A DNA stretch of 7,855 nucleotides from Thermoflexales bacterium. GTDB lineage: Bacteria > Chloroflexota > Anaerolineae > Fen-1058. Below are positions 1 to 7,154 of this stretch, piece after piece. The position numbers and the translations under genes are program-made. Location: contig JADGQE010000181.1 of NCBI GenBank assembly GCA_017882055.1, positions 1-7,855 on the forward strand, in the 5' to 3' direction. Under the pieces are notes generated by a model that did no database searches, had not been told where the DNA came from, and saw only the letters and a list, made by a program, of their open reading frames with translations. Positions within the stretch are counted from its first letter, which is position 1; each line of letters opens with the position of its first letter.

Positions 1-1
1 C

Positions 2-832
2 GCAATTAGCGTAGCGAATCTGATGGGGGGTATCTGGACCGATCAAAACACCTACGCCTTCTTTCGAGATCGCCGGCCTGAAGCGACTGTCGGCAATTCG
101 ATTTACCTCTACGATATTCCGACCCACGGCACGCCTATCGATCTGTCGTTAGCGGGTGTGCAGATCGATCAGATTGATCCCAACACCTATCGGCGTTTTG
201 GCACTAACGAGGTCCGCCTGCGTTGGTTCGATGCAACCACTTCACTGATCGCTCCGCGTGATCAAGCGTGGATCGCGGTTGGTGATCGACAACCCGTTGC
301 TGAAGAACTCGCGGCGGCGTTCAAGGGCGTTACGCCTGAAGTCCGCGCGCGGACCGTTTACGATGATCAATCTTACAGTCTCTATCATTTCGATTTAGGC
401 GCACGATTGCAGACGATGGCCAGTCAGTCCGAGCAGATGGCGGTTTATCCTGACCAGACTTCAACCACCCTCGTGCCGCTGCCGGTAAAATTTAGCGATG
501 CGGCTGAATGGCTAGGCTATCGCCTGCTACGGAGTTCAAACGACTTGAAGGTAGTGACTTTTTGGCGCGCAGCTGATCATATCGCTGCACCATTACAATT
601 GTTTGTGCATATTGTCGGCTTGGATGGTACGATCGTGGCGCAGGACGATCGGCTTGACGCGTCGCCTTTGAGCTGGCGTGCGGGCGATCTGATCGCGCAG
701 GTAAATCACCTGCATCTACCGTCGGCATCGCAAGATTATCAGATCGAAATAGGATTGTATCATCCTGATTCAGGTCAACGGTTGCCCGCACTGGTCGCTG
801 GCCGTGAAGTTGATCGTTTACGCCTGAGATGA
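2..832 (+). CDS. C-terminal part of a membrane glycosyltransferase-like protein with a beta-sandwich tail (5' partial)
   Basis: The frame is open from base 2 with no stop, so this is the 3' end of a longer gene; ATG 23 is an internal Met, not a supported start. The 277 visible codons carry no membrane segment and read as a soluble, probably extracytoplasmic, region. Numbering from Met 23, residues 1-130 hold a mixed alpha/beta stretch (NSIYLYDIP near 25-33, FGTNEVRLRWF near 59-69) of the kind found after the membrane part of large GT-C proteins. Residues about 152-250 form a beta-rich domain with LGYRL, VVTFWRA, LQLFVHI, VAQDDR, WRAGDL and IEIGLYHPDSG. The same block order recurs at the C-terminus of the GT39-like protein at 3378-5726, so the two are homologous there. 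This makes a GT39-type or related parent protein likely, but the catalytic part lies outside the window. Stop TGA 830-832 is 10 bases before the next gene, suggesting co-transcription. Confidence 0.8.
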   Translation, partial: AISVANLMGGIWTDQNTYAFFRDRRPEATVGNSIYLYDIPTHGTPIDLSLAGVQIDQIDPNTYRRFGTNEVRLRWFDATTSLIAPRDQAWIAVGDRQPVAEELAAAFKGVTPEVRARTVYDDQSYSLYHFDLGARLQTMASQSEQMAVYPDQTSTTLVPLPVKFSDAAEWLGYRLLRSSNDLKVVTFWRAADHIAAPLQLFVHIVGLDGTIVAQDDRLDASPLSWRAGDLIAQVNHLHLPSASQDYQIEIGLYHPDSGQRLPALVAGREVDRLRLR

Positions 833-842
833 GCGTAACAGC

Positions 843-3365
843 ATGAATGCGTCTGATGCGTTGGCGGTCGTCATTTGGTGGATTATTATCCAAGTCTGCG
901 GGTGGCTGGTGTGGCCGCTAGCTTTTCGTTGGCTGCGTTGGCTGCCGGATCGCGGTTATATGGTGGCAAAACCGCTTGGCCTGTTGCTAGTCAGTTATAG
1001 CTTGTGGCTGCTGACTTCGTTCGGGATTATCCAGAATACACAAATCGGTATCCTAATTGCATTGATACTGGTTGCAGGCATCAGCCAACTGACGTATCGG
1101 CGTGCGGTTAAGAAAACCGCTGAGCATTTGCTTGATCAGCTGCGTGCTCAACGCCGCTTGATCATTGCTTATGAATTGCTGTTTGCGGCGGCCTTTATCG
1201 CATGGGCGATGTTCCGGGCGCATAACCCTGATGCGCTCAGTGGTGAAAAACCGATGGAACTGGCGTTTCTCAATGCGCTTGGACGGAGCACCTCATTTCC
1301 GCCATATGATCCCTGGCTGGCCGGTTACACCATGTCGTACTATTACTTTGGATACGTGATGATGTCCATATTAGCCAAAGTATCGGGCATGGCCGCAGGC
1401 TTGACATTTGGCTTGAGCAATGCGCTGTGGTTTGCGCTGTCGGCGGTGGGTGCCTTTGGTATTGTGGCGAATGTAGTCTTGCTCATGTCACGCACCGCCA
1501 AGTCTGCGGCGATCACATTCGGCTTGATCGGTGCAGTGTTGCTGGCCGTGCTGGGCAACTTCGAAGCACCGCTAGAAGTCGCGCGTGTCGCTGGGATCGG
1601 ATCGCCAGAGTTTTGGGCGCAGCTCGATATTCTGGATCTGAATCAGCCCTATGTGCCACCCGTCAATCAATCGCGCTGGCCGCCTCGTACAGGTGGCGTG
1701 GGTTGGTGGTGGCGCGCATCACGGGTCATTCACGATTATTGGCCGATGGACATCAGCCCGCGCCTGGGGGCTGTGATGGGGGCGCCGTCTGATTCGCCGA
1801 CTGCCTTTCAAGAATTGATTGACGAATTTCCACAATTCAGTTTTCTATTGGGTGATATGCACCCACACGTGCTGGATTTGCCATTCGTGCTGCTGGCTTT
1901 GAGCCTTGCACTCAATTTATTTCAGGCCGGAGCGAGTGAGGGCATGGCCTCGCTCTGGCGCGACATACCGGTCTGGCTAATGTATCCGCTGGTGTTGGGC
2001 GGATTGAGTTTTTTGAATACCTGGGATTTTCCCATCTATCTATTTATCGCGATAGCGGCATTGAATTTAGCTCGCTGCCTGATCGGTAAGTTTAGGATGC
2101 GAATAGCTCTCATCGAGTCCTTGCTGTTAGGGCTTTTGAGCGTGTTGATGTATTTGCCTTATTACCTAAACGTGGGGCCGCAAGTATCCGGCGTCGCTCC
2201 CAACATTTTTAATGGCACATCTGCGGCGCAATTTTTTGTCATGTTCGGACCGTTTCTTGTAATCGGTATCTGCTTCATCTCAAAACTGATCCTCGATGCG
2301 GTCCATGCCAGGCAAGTGCGTCCTCTGACCTTTGGCCTTCAGGCTATCGCCGGCGGCATCGGCCTGATCCTGATCGCGATCGCGTTGGCTGCCGGTGTGC
2401 TCCAACTATCCAGTTCCGCACGGGCTTGGTTGGATAGCCTCATGGGTCCGATGACTAATCGAGGGATCACGCTCGCGGCACATCTGTTAGCCCGCTTGTC
2501 TGATCCATGGTTACCCTTCTCGTTGGCCGTAGGGCTGCTGGCTGTTTTCTTACTATGGCGATCTCGCCTCAATTCCGATCATCGGTTGGCGAGCTCGCGG
2601 CCCACGGATTTTATCTTGCTATTGTTTCTCGTGGGATTGCTGCTGGCCCTGGGTCCCGAATTTGCGTTTATCGCTGAAGTATCCGGGACGCGGACTAATA
2701 CTGTTTTCAAGATTTACTATCAAGTGTGGGTCTTATGGAGTGTGGCTTCAGCCTGTAGTGCATACTACTTGTTGAGCGGCCCGTTTCAATTGCAACAGCG
2801 CTTCACTCGTGCCGCGTTTGCGGCCATGTTGCTTGTCGTCATTGGGTTAGGAATGGCATACCCCCTATTAGCGCTTCCCACCCGCATTGCCGAAACCACT
2901 ATCCTTGAACCTGCGTTGAATGTGCTTGAGGCGACGGCGCGCTCACCTCGCGGTCGAGACATTGCGGATGCCTATGCCGCTGCACAGTGGTTGAATCAGC
3001 AGGTGCCTGGCGCACCGATTTTGTTAGAAGCGGCCAGTGATGAGTTGTGGCCTGATCCCGCCAGATCGCGCATCTCTGCGTGGACCGGATTGCCCACACT
3101 TCTGGGCTGGTTTGGAATCGGGCACGAAACGCAGTGGCGTGGAAGTGACGAAGTTCTGCGTCAACGCCTGCCGGATGTGGACAAAATCTATTCCACGACC
3201 GATGTTGCTGCCGCCCAGGCATTGATTCAGCGCTATGCTATCGCGTATGTTTATGTGGGTCCTTTGGAACGTCAGCAATATCCGGCCGAGGGTCTGGCTA
3301 AGTTTGACCGAATGTTGTCCGTGGCGTTTCGACAAAACGCTGTAACGATCTACCGTGTGCCCTAG
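843..3365 (+). CDS. DUF2298 / Chlor_Arch_YYY-family integral membrane protein
   Basis: This 840-residue protein has many membrane segments; clear ones lie near residues 5-25, 43-60, 66-82, 106-123, 192-215, 222-240, 344-360, 380-410, 421-440, 464-482, 500-520, 558-571, 590-605 and 655-678. Family hallmarks in order are PMELAFLNAL (137-146), PPYDPWLAGYTMS then the eponymous YYY at 166-168 and FGY, EFPQFSFLLGDMHPH (328-342), LNTWDFP (391-397), GPEFAF (604-609), NTVFKIYYQ (619-627), TGLPTLLGW (748-756) and YVGPLERQQYP (804-814). Length fits the family (about 700-900 residues). The last 150 residues look soluble and lie after the final membrane helix. The biochemical role is not established; a GT-C-like, lipid-sugar-dependent transferase or glycan-assembly role is inferred from topology and GT39-like neighbours. 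ATG 843 begins just after the previous stop and has only a weak GAG at 831-833 as ribosome site. Stop TAG 3363-3365 lies inside the next gene's Shine-Dalgarno region. Confidence 0.93.
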   Translation: MNASDALAVVIWWIIIQVCGWLVWPLAFRWLRWLPDRGYMVAKPLGLLLVSYSLWLLTSFGIIQNTQIGILIALILVAGISQLTYRRAVKKTAEHLLDQLRAQRRLIIAYELLFAAAFIAWAMFRAHNPDALSGEKPMELAFLNALGRSTSFPPYDPWLAGYTMSYYYFGYVMMSILAKVSGMAAGLTFGLSNALWFALSAVGAFGIVANVVLLMSRTAKSAAITFGLIGAVLLAVLGNFEAPLEVARVAGIGSPEFWAQLDILDLNQPYVPPVNQSRWPPRTGGVGWWWRASRVIHDYWPMDISPRLGAVMGAPSDSPTAFQELIDEFPQFSFLLGDMHPHVLDLPFVLLALSLALNLFQAGASEGMASLWRDIPVWLMYPLVLGGLSFLNTWDFPIYLFIAIAALNLARCLIGKFRMRIALIESLLLGLLSVLMYLPYYLNVGPQVSGVAPNIFNGTSAAQFFVMFGPFLVIGICFISKLILDAVHARQVRPLTFGLQAIAGGIGLILIAIALAAGVLQLSSSARAWLDSLMGPMTNRGITLAAHLLARLSDPWLPFSLAVGLLAVFLLWRSRLNSDHRLASSRPTDFILLLFLVGLLLALGPEFAFIAEVSGTRTNTVFKIYYQVWVLWSVASACSAYYLLSGPFQLQQRFTRAAFAAMLLVVIGLGMAYPLLALPTRIAETTILEPALNVLEATARSPRGRDIADAYAAAQWLNQQVPGAPILLEAASDELWPDPARSRISAWTGLPTLLGWFGIGHETQWRGSDEVLRQRLPDVDKIYSTTDVAAAQALIQRYAIAYVYVGPLERQQYPAEGLAKFDRMLSVAFRQNAVTIYRVP

Positions 3366-3369
3366 GAGA
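3364..3369 (+). promoter_or_regulatory. Strong Shine-Dalgarno site (AGGAGA) fixing a TTG start
   Basis: AGGAGA begins inside the TAG stop of the preceding DUF2298 gene. AGGAG ends nine bases before TTG 3378, an ideal spacing. No ATG is available nearby in that frame, and the next in-frame start-like codon (GTG 3387) would sit 18 bases away from AGGAG. The site therefore decides the TTG start. Its overlap with the upstream stop suggests that ribosomes finishing the upstream gene can reinitiate here. Confidence 0.75.
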
Positions 3370-3377
3370 TAGGCTCA

Positions 3378-5726
3378 TTGCGTTTCGTGTCGCAACTCAG
3401 TGCCGTGACGCTGCTATTGGTTATGCTGGCGCAGCTGGTTGCCGCTTCGCCGACTCAGTCAGCTGCATTCGATGAGTCGTATCAACTCACGTTTGGCTAC
3501 GCCTACCTCCACACAGGCGATGTGCGCCTGAGCCGCGGGCAAAATCCGCCGCTGACAAACCTATTGTTGGCACTGCCGCTGATGCTGCGTGATGACATTG
3601 CGTTCCCAATCGATCACTCGACGTGGACCAACGGCGATATTTACGGCTTCTCGGATGAGTTTTTGTGGAAGGCGAACTCCGATCCACAGCGCCTGGTCAT
3701 GTTGGCTCGTTTGCCGGAGATGGCCTTGGCGCTACTGCTGGCTTGCGTGATTTACGCTTTCACGCGCTCGGTGTTTGGTCGGCGCGCGGCCCTGGCGGCG
3801 TTGTTCTTGTGTGCATTTGATCCGAATGTGCTGGCTCAGGGTCACATCGCCGGAACTGATCTCGGTGTGACATTGTTCATGTTCAGTTCGGTGTGGATGT
3901 TGACACTGGCGATCAAACGTATGAGCCTGCGCCGTGTCATCGTTGCCGGATTGTTAGCAGGCGCGGCTTTAGCCAGTAAGTATTCGGCCGTGTGGCTTGG
4001 GCCAATCGTATTGATTGTAGGATTGACTTATGCTAACGACGGCCCGCGCTTCACGGCGTTCGCAAGGTTAAAGTACCTTTTTCTCTTCGGCCTTGCTGCC
4101 TTCATGGTAATCTGGGCCACTTTTGGATTCTCATTTGGGTTGCCTGGATCAAATGGCCTACCGGTGCCTGCACCCGATTACTGGTCTTCGCTGGGCAAGG
4201 TCGCCAATCGGGTTGAGTCGGGTACGCCCGCCTTTATGCTTGGCCAGATTTCGCCGACCGGCTTTGTGGGCTATTATCCGTTTGCGTTCTTGATCAAAAC
4301 GCCGTTGCCAACGTTGATCTTTTTGTTGATGGGCCTCGTCAGCCTGATCGTTCGCCGGGATCGAAAATCGATCGCGTTGTGGCTGCCGCCGCTGCTGTTT
4401 CTCATCGCGGCGATGTCCAGCAATCTAAGCCTGGGCTATCGGCTGATTTTGCCTGCGCTGCCGTTTGCGCTGGTCATCGCCGGGCAGGGTGCGAGTGCTC
4501 TGTTGACGAGTGTCGGAACCTTGAAGCGCAAAGGCACACTGGCAAGCAACTTCGTTTCTGGGTGTCTGGGTGTCTTCGTGGTTTTGCCGGCGTGGCTCGT
4601 CGTCGATGTGCTGTCGATTGGACCGAATCACCTTGCTTACTTCAATCAATTGGCTGGCGATCACAACCACGATTACAATCTACTGGTTGATTCCAACCTC
4701 GATTGGGGACAAGATTTGATTGCTTTGCGCGAGTGGCTGACGGCCAATCGCGTGGACCGCATCAATCTGGCCTATTTTGGCACGGCGCGTCCATCGACCT
4801 ACGGAATTCAGGCGAACTTGCTGCCGAGTTTTACGCTCAACGATTTTGGTGCGGAGGTCGATGGTTTCAGCGCGAACGCGCTGCCGCCCGGCTGGTACGC
4901 TGTCAGCGCCACGAGCCTGCAACTTGGCCTGGTGTATAGTCATTGGAATGAATACGCGCCGTTTCGCGCGCGCGAACCGGTGGCGCGTATCGGGCGATCG
5001 ATGCTGGTCTATCACCTCGATTATCCTTCGGCTGAAACCGATCGCGCGGTCGTGCTTGGCCCCGTCGCGGGCGATCTCGATCGCGACACGCTGGGCGGCC
5101 AGCCCGATCGGCAACTCATCGCTAAATGGGCCGGCAATGATGCGGTCGTGCTGAGCATGCAGAGTGCTGCTCGTTATATCACGCGCGGTGGCGAATCGAT
5201 TGCCGGTTTTGCGCCAGACGTACATGCCGCGCTGGTTGCTCAAGGCCGGCGCCTGGGGAGTGACTCGAGTGGCAACTTGCGGCTGTTTGAAATTGATGCG
5301 CGAATGGCGCTCGCGGCCAAACTCACCGCGTTGTCACAAGGCAAAGTCATTGCGCCTGATCGCTCTCCGCTTGCTTTGCCGATCAGCTTTGAGGGAGGCC
5401 TCGCGTTGATCGGGTATGATCTGCGCGTCACAGCGGGCAAGCCGATCGATCTGGTCACGTATTGGCGCGTCGATCAAACACCGCCACTGCGTTTGTCGAT
5501 CTTTGTACACAGTCTCGACGAATCAGGCCAGACCGTAGCACAGCGTGACGGCTTGAATGTGCGGCTGAGTTCTTTGGAGCCTGGCGATGTGATCCTGCAG
5601 CACTTTGTCATCGAGTATTCGGCTGCGGCCCGGCAATTGGCGATTGGACTGTATGATCCAGCGACCGGCCATCGCCTGCAGACGGCGCAGCGTTTTGAAT
5701 ACGTAGGGATAGCGTTGAAGCCATGA
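3378..5726 (+). CDS. GT39/PMT-like membrane glycosyltransferase with C-terminal beta-sandwich domain
   Basis: This is a 782-residue protein of the dolichyl-phosphate-mannose-protein mannosyltransferase (GT39, GT-C fold) superfamily, expected to move a sugar from a polyprenyl-phosphate carrier to an acceptor outside the cytoplasmic membrane. An N-terminal helix (about 5-24) leads into the first outer loop with the Asp-Glu pair D32-E33, the presumed catalytic/metal-site acidic pair of the family. NPPL follows at 56-59, then HIAGTDLGVTLF (156-167), FLIKTPLP (304-311), GYRLILPALPF (353-363), YFNQLAG (421-427) and DSNLDWGQDL (438-447), all blocks typical of bacterial GT39 proteins. About ten helices lie between 110 and 412. 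Residues 440-660 look soluble. Residues 667-775 form a beta-rich domain (LIGYDL, VTYWRV, LSIFVHS, VAQRDG, LAIGLYDPATG) homologous to the tail of the gene ending at 832. The start is TTG with a strong AGGAG nine bases upstream. Its stop overlaps the next ATG as ATGA. Donor and acceptor are unknown. Confidence 0.9.
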   Translation: MRFVSQLSAVTLLLVMLAQLVAASPTQSAAFDESYQLTFGYAYLHTGDVRLSRGQNPPLTNLLLALPLMLRDDIAFPIDHSTWTNGDIYGFSDEFLWKANSDPQRLVMLARLPEMALALLLACVIYAFTRSVFGRRAALAALFLCAFDPNVLAQGHIAGTDLGVTLFMFSSVWMLTLAIKRMSLRRVIVAGLLAGAALASKYSAVWLGPIVLIVGLTYANDGPRFTAFARLKYLFLFGLAAFMVIWATFGFSFGLPGSNGLPVPAPDYWSSLGKVANRVESGTPAFMLGQISPTGFVGYYPFAFLIKTPLPTLIFLLMGLVSLIVRRDRKSIALWLPPLLFLIAAMSSNLSLGYRLILPALPFALVIAGQGASALLTSVGTLKRKGTLASNFVSGCLGVFVVLPAWLVVDVLSIGPNHLAYFNQLAGDHNHDYNLLVDSNLDWGQDLIALREWLTANRVDRINLAYFGTARPSTYGIQANLLPSFTLNDFGAEVDGFSANALPPGWYAVSATSLQLGLVYSHWNEYAPFRAREPVARIGRSMLVYHLDYPSAETDRAVVLGPVAGDLDRDTLGGQPDRQLIAKWAGNDAVVLSMQSAARYITRGGESIAGFAPDVHAALVAQGRRLGSDSSGNLRLFEIDARMALAAKLTALSQGKVIAPDRSPLALPISFEGGLALIGYDLRVTAGKPIDLVTYWRVDQTPPLRLSIFVHSLDESGQTVAQRDGLNVRLSSLEPGDVILQHFVIEYSAAARQLAIGLYDPATGHRLQTAQRFEYVGIALKP

Positions 5727-7039
5727 AGCGACTTGATGCCGTCCTCGCTCACCGTTCGATGGGCCTTGTTTTATTTGTTACCTGTTTGCTGGTCTGGGCG
5801 ATGTTGACCAAAGTTCACACGCATTCGTGGCAAGAAGAATCGCGCATGGCGACGATTCAAGCGTTGGTTGAGCAAGATACCTTCGTCATCGATCACACCG
5901 AGTTCAATCGTACCGGCGACAAAGTCTTTGTCAACGGACATTTCTACTCGGACAAGACGCCGATTCTATCGGTTGCGGCGGCCGGTGTCTATTCGATTCT
6001 GCATAACATTTTCGGCCTCACGCTCGATCCGACGATCTGCGTGCCCGATCAAGATCCCGCGGCCTGCCGCGTCTTTGGACCGGAGGGCACGCGCTTCACG
6101 GCGTTCTATTGGCTGACGCTGATCTTCAGCGGGGGATCATCGGCGCTGTTGGTGGTGGTGTTTTGGAAAGCGATGATCGATTGCGGAGTGGGGGGTACGC
6201 TCGCCACAGCGTTAGCCGTTGCGCTTGGCTTCGCTTCGCCCATCGCGCCTTACTCGATCGTGTTCGCGGGGCATGTTCCGGCGGCAGTATGTTTGTTCGC
6301 CGGTTTCCTGTTGCTCGCACGCTACAACGCGGTGCAACGCAAACGCAACACCTTTTGGGCCGGATTACTCATCAGCTTATCTGCCAACATCGATCTCACA
6401 CTCGCGGTCTTCATTGTTGCCTTTGCGTTGTGGATCCTGCTGGCGCGCCGATCTAGGCTGCTGCTGTTTCTCGTCGGCGCGCTCGTGCCATTCGCTGTGA
6501 GTGGCGCGCTGAACTACTGGGCGGCGGGTACGCTTGTGCCGCTTTACTTCGATCCCAAAGCCTACGACTTCTTCGGCACGGTCTTGAATCCGACGGTGGG
6601 TGGCACCAACGGCTTCTACTCGCTCGACTTCGGCTTGCGTTATGCCTATGCTATGCTCATCGGGCGGCGCGGCCTGTTTGCCTTCACGCCGATGTTGATC
6701 TATGCCGTCATGGGTATTGGAATCGTGGTGCGTGAACGATCGAACCGGTTGCGCGGATTGACCATCGCGGCTGGGCTGGGCTGCTTGATCTTTACTGCTT
6801 ATTTGATTTTGCGCACCGACAATTTCGGCGGCGCGGCCTGGGGCACGCGCTGGTTCGTGCCATTGATTCCGGTTCTGTGGTATTTTTCATATCGAGCATA
6901 TGGCGTAGTAAGCGGCGCGTATTATCCTGCGCGCATTTGGCGAATCGTATTTTGGGGCATCGTGATTCTCTCGTTCTTCACAGCCGCACTCGGCCTTCAA
7001 GACGCCTGGCGCGACGTTCCGCCGATCATTCATCTGTGA
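5723..7039 (+). CDS. Multi-pass membrane protein, putative GT-C-type glycosyltransferase
   Basis: This 438-residue protein overlaps the previous stop by ATGA, implying coupled translation; AGGGAT at 5705-5710 and GAAG at 5717-5720 are possible ribosome sites. A first helix (12-30) is followed by a long outer loop with EESRMATIQALVE (38-50), TGDKVFVNGHFYSDKTP (64-80) and two cysteines, C106 and C115, that could form a disulfide. Further helices lie near 124-149, 157-180, 184-200, 210-240, 244-262, 316-335, 345-363, 375-392 and 405-424. GRRGLFAFTPMLIY (314-327) and FGGAAWGTRWFVPLIPVL (368-385) resemble conserved blocks in uncharacterised bacterial GT-C-like membrane proteins, the second recalling the G-R-x-L-P block of GT39 enzymes. 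The acidic pair after helix 1 would be E38-E39 rather than Asp-Glu. I cannot name a family with confidence; a transferase role rests on topology, these motifs and the neighbours. No soluble tail is present. Confidence 0.85.
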   Translation: MKRLDAVLAHRSMGLVLFVTCLLVWAMLTKVHTHSWQEESRMATIQALVEQDTFVIDHTEFNRTGDKVFVNGHFYSDKTPILSVAAAGVYSILHNIFGLTLDPTICVPDQDPAACRVFGPEGTRFTAFYWLTLIFSGGSSALLVVVFWKAMIDCGVGGTLATALAVALGFASPIAPYSIVFAGHVPAAVCLFAGFLLLARYNAVQRKRNTFWAGLLISLSANIDLTLAVFIVAFALWILLARRSRLLLFLVGALVPFAVSGALNYWAAGTLVPLYFDPKAYDFFGTVLNPTVGGTNGFYSLDFGLRYAYAMLIGRRGLFAFTPMLIYAVMGIGIVVRERSNRLRGLTIAAGLGCLIFTAYLILRTDNFGGAAWGTRWFVPLIPVLWYFSYRAYGVVSGAYYPARIWRIVFWGIVILSFFTAALGLQDAWRDVPPIIHL

Positions 7040-7058
7040 TCAGGTTCCGACTTGGAAA

Positions 7059-7154
7059 TCCAAAATCAAAAACACTTGCACCGCACGCACGCCATGCCCC
7101 CGCAGAAGTCGGGGTGGCGCGCCAGGCGAGTGCAGGTGTCAAAAATCAAAAATC
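7059..7154 (+). repeat. Phased A-rich heptamer direct repeats (TCAAAAA), interrupted
   Basis: Two heptamers, TCCAAAA (7059-7065) and TCAAAAA (7066-7072), end exactly where the palindrome at 7073-7138 begins. Two more perfect copies of TCAAAAA (7139-7145 and 7146-7152) start right after it, followed by TC. Removing the 66 bases would leave four phased heptamers in a row. Short heptameric tandem repeats of this A-rich kind are known in cyanobacteria and occur in other bacteria; whether this one belongs to a dispersed family here is unknown. The rightmost copies fall in the first codons of the last gene, encoding a Ser-Lys-Ile-Lys-Asn stretch. Confidence 0.6.
7073..7138 (+). repeat. 66-base imperfect palindrome, possible non-autonomous palindromic element
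   Basis: The outer arms are CACTTGCAC (7073-7081) and GTGCAGGTG (7130-7138), pairing at every position if one G-U is allowed; A7072-T7139 extends them. Inside, 7082-7084 pair with 7126-7128. 7087-7088 pair with 7121-7122, and 7090-7094 with 7115-7119. CCCCG 7098-7102 pairs with CGGGG 7110-7114 around a seven-base loop, CAGAAGT. By hand this gives about 25 pairs with small internal loops. It is flanked on both sides by TCAAAAA, as a 7-base target duplication would be. The right arm contains the self-complementary GGCGCGCC (7116-7123). It fills most of the spacer between two genes, and in mRNA would sequester the proposed ribosome site and GTG start of the last gene. It encodes nothing. Mobility is inferred from form alone, as no second copy is in the window. 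Confidence 0.6.

Noticed and set aside
492..893. 133-codon minus-strand open frame across the first gene junction
   Set aside because: It overlaps two well-supported plus-strand genes and has low-complexity, Arg/Asp-rich content with no recognisable motif.
1427..1792. 121-codon plus-strand open frame in a second frame of the DUF2298 gene
   Set aside because: The DUF2298 frame carries family motifs straight through this region; the alternative is Arg/Cys/Gly-rich noise.
4680..5243. 187-codon open frame on the minus strand
   Set aside because: It lies wholly inside the GT39-like gene, is Arg/His/Gln-rich with no domain-like pattern, and mirrors the sense codon bias. It is a shadow.
7094..7135. 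ATG 7094 as the start of the last gene
   Set aside because: No Shine-Dalgarno precedes it, it lies inside the palindrome, and the added residues are Arg/Pro-rich and unlike a membrane-protein N-terminus. GTG 7136 gives a better helix-preceding sequence.
7072..7139. Palindrome as a plus-strand rho-independent terminator
   Set aside because: It is followed by TCAAAAATC, not a T run. On the minus strand it would be followed by TTTTTGATTTT, but no minus-strand gene reads into it. A fold with internal loops and flanking direct repeats fits an inserted element better.
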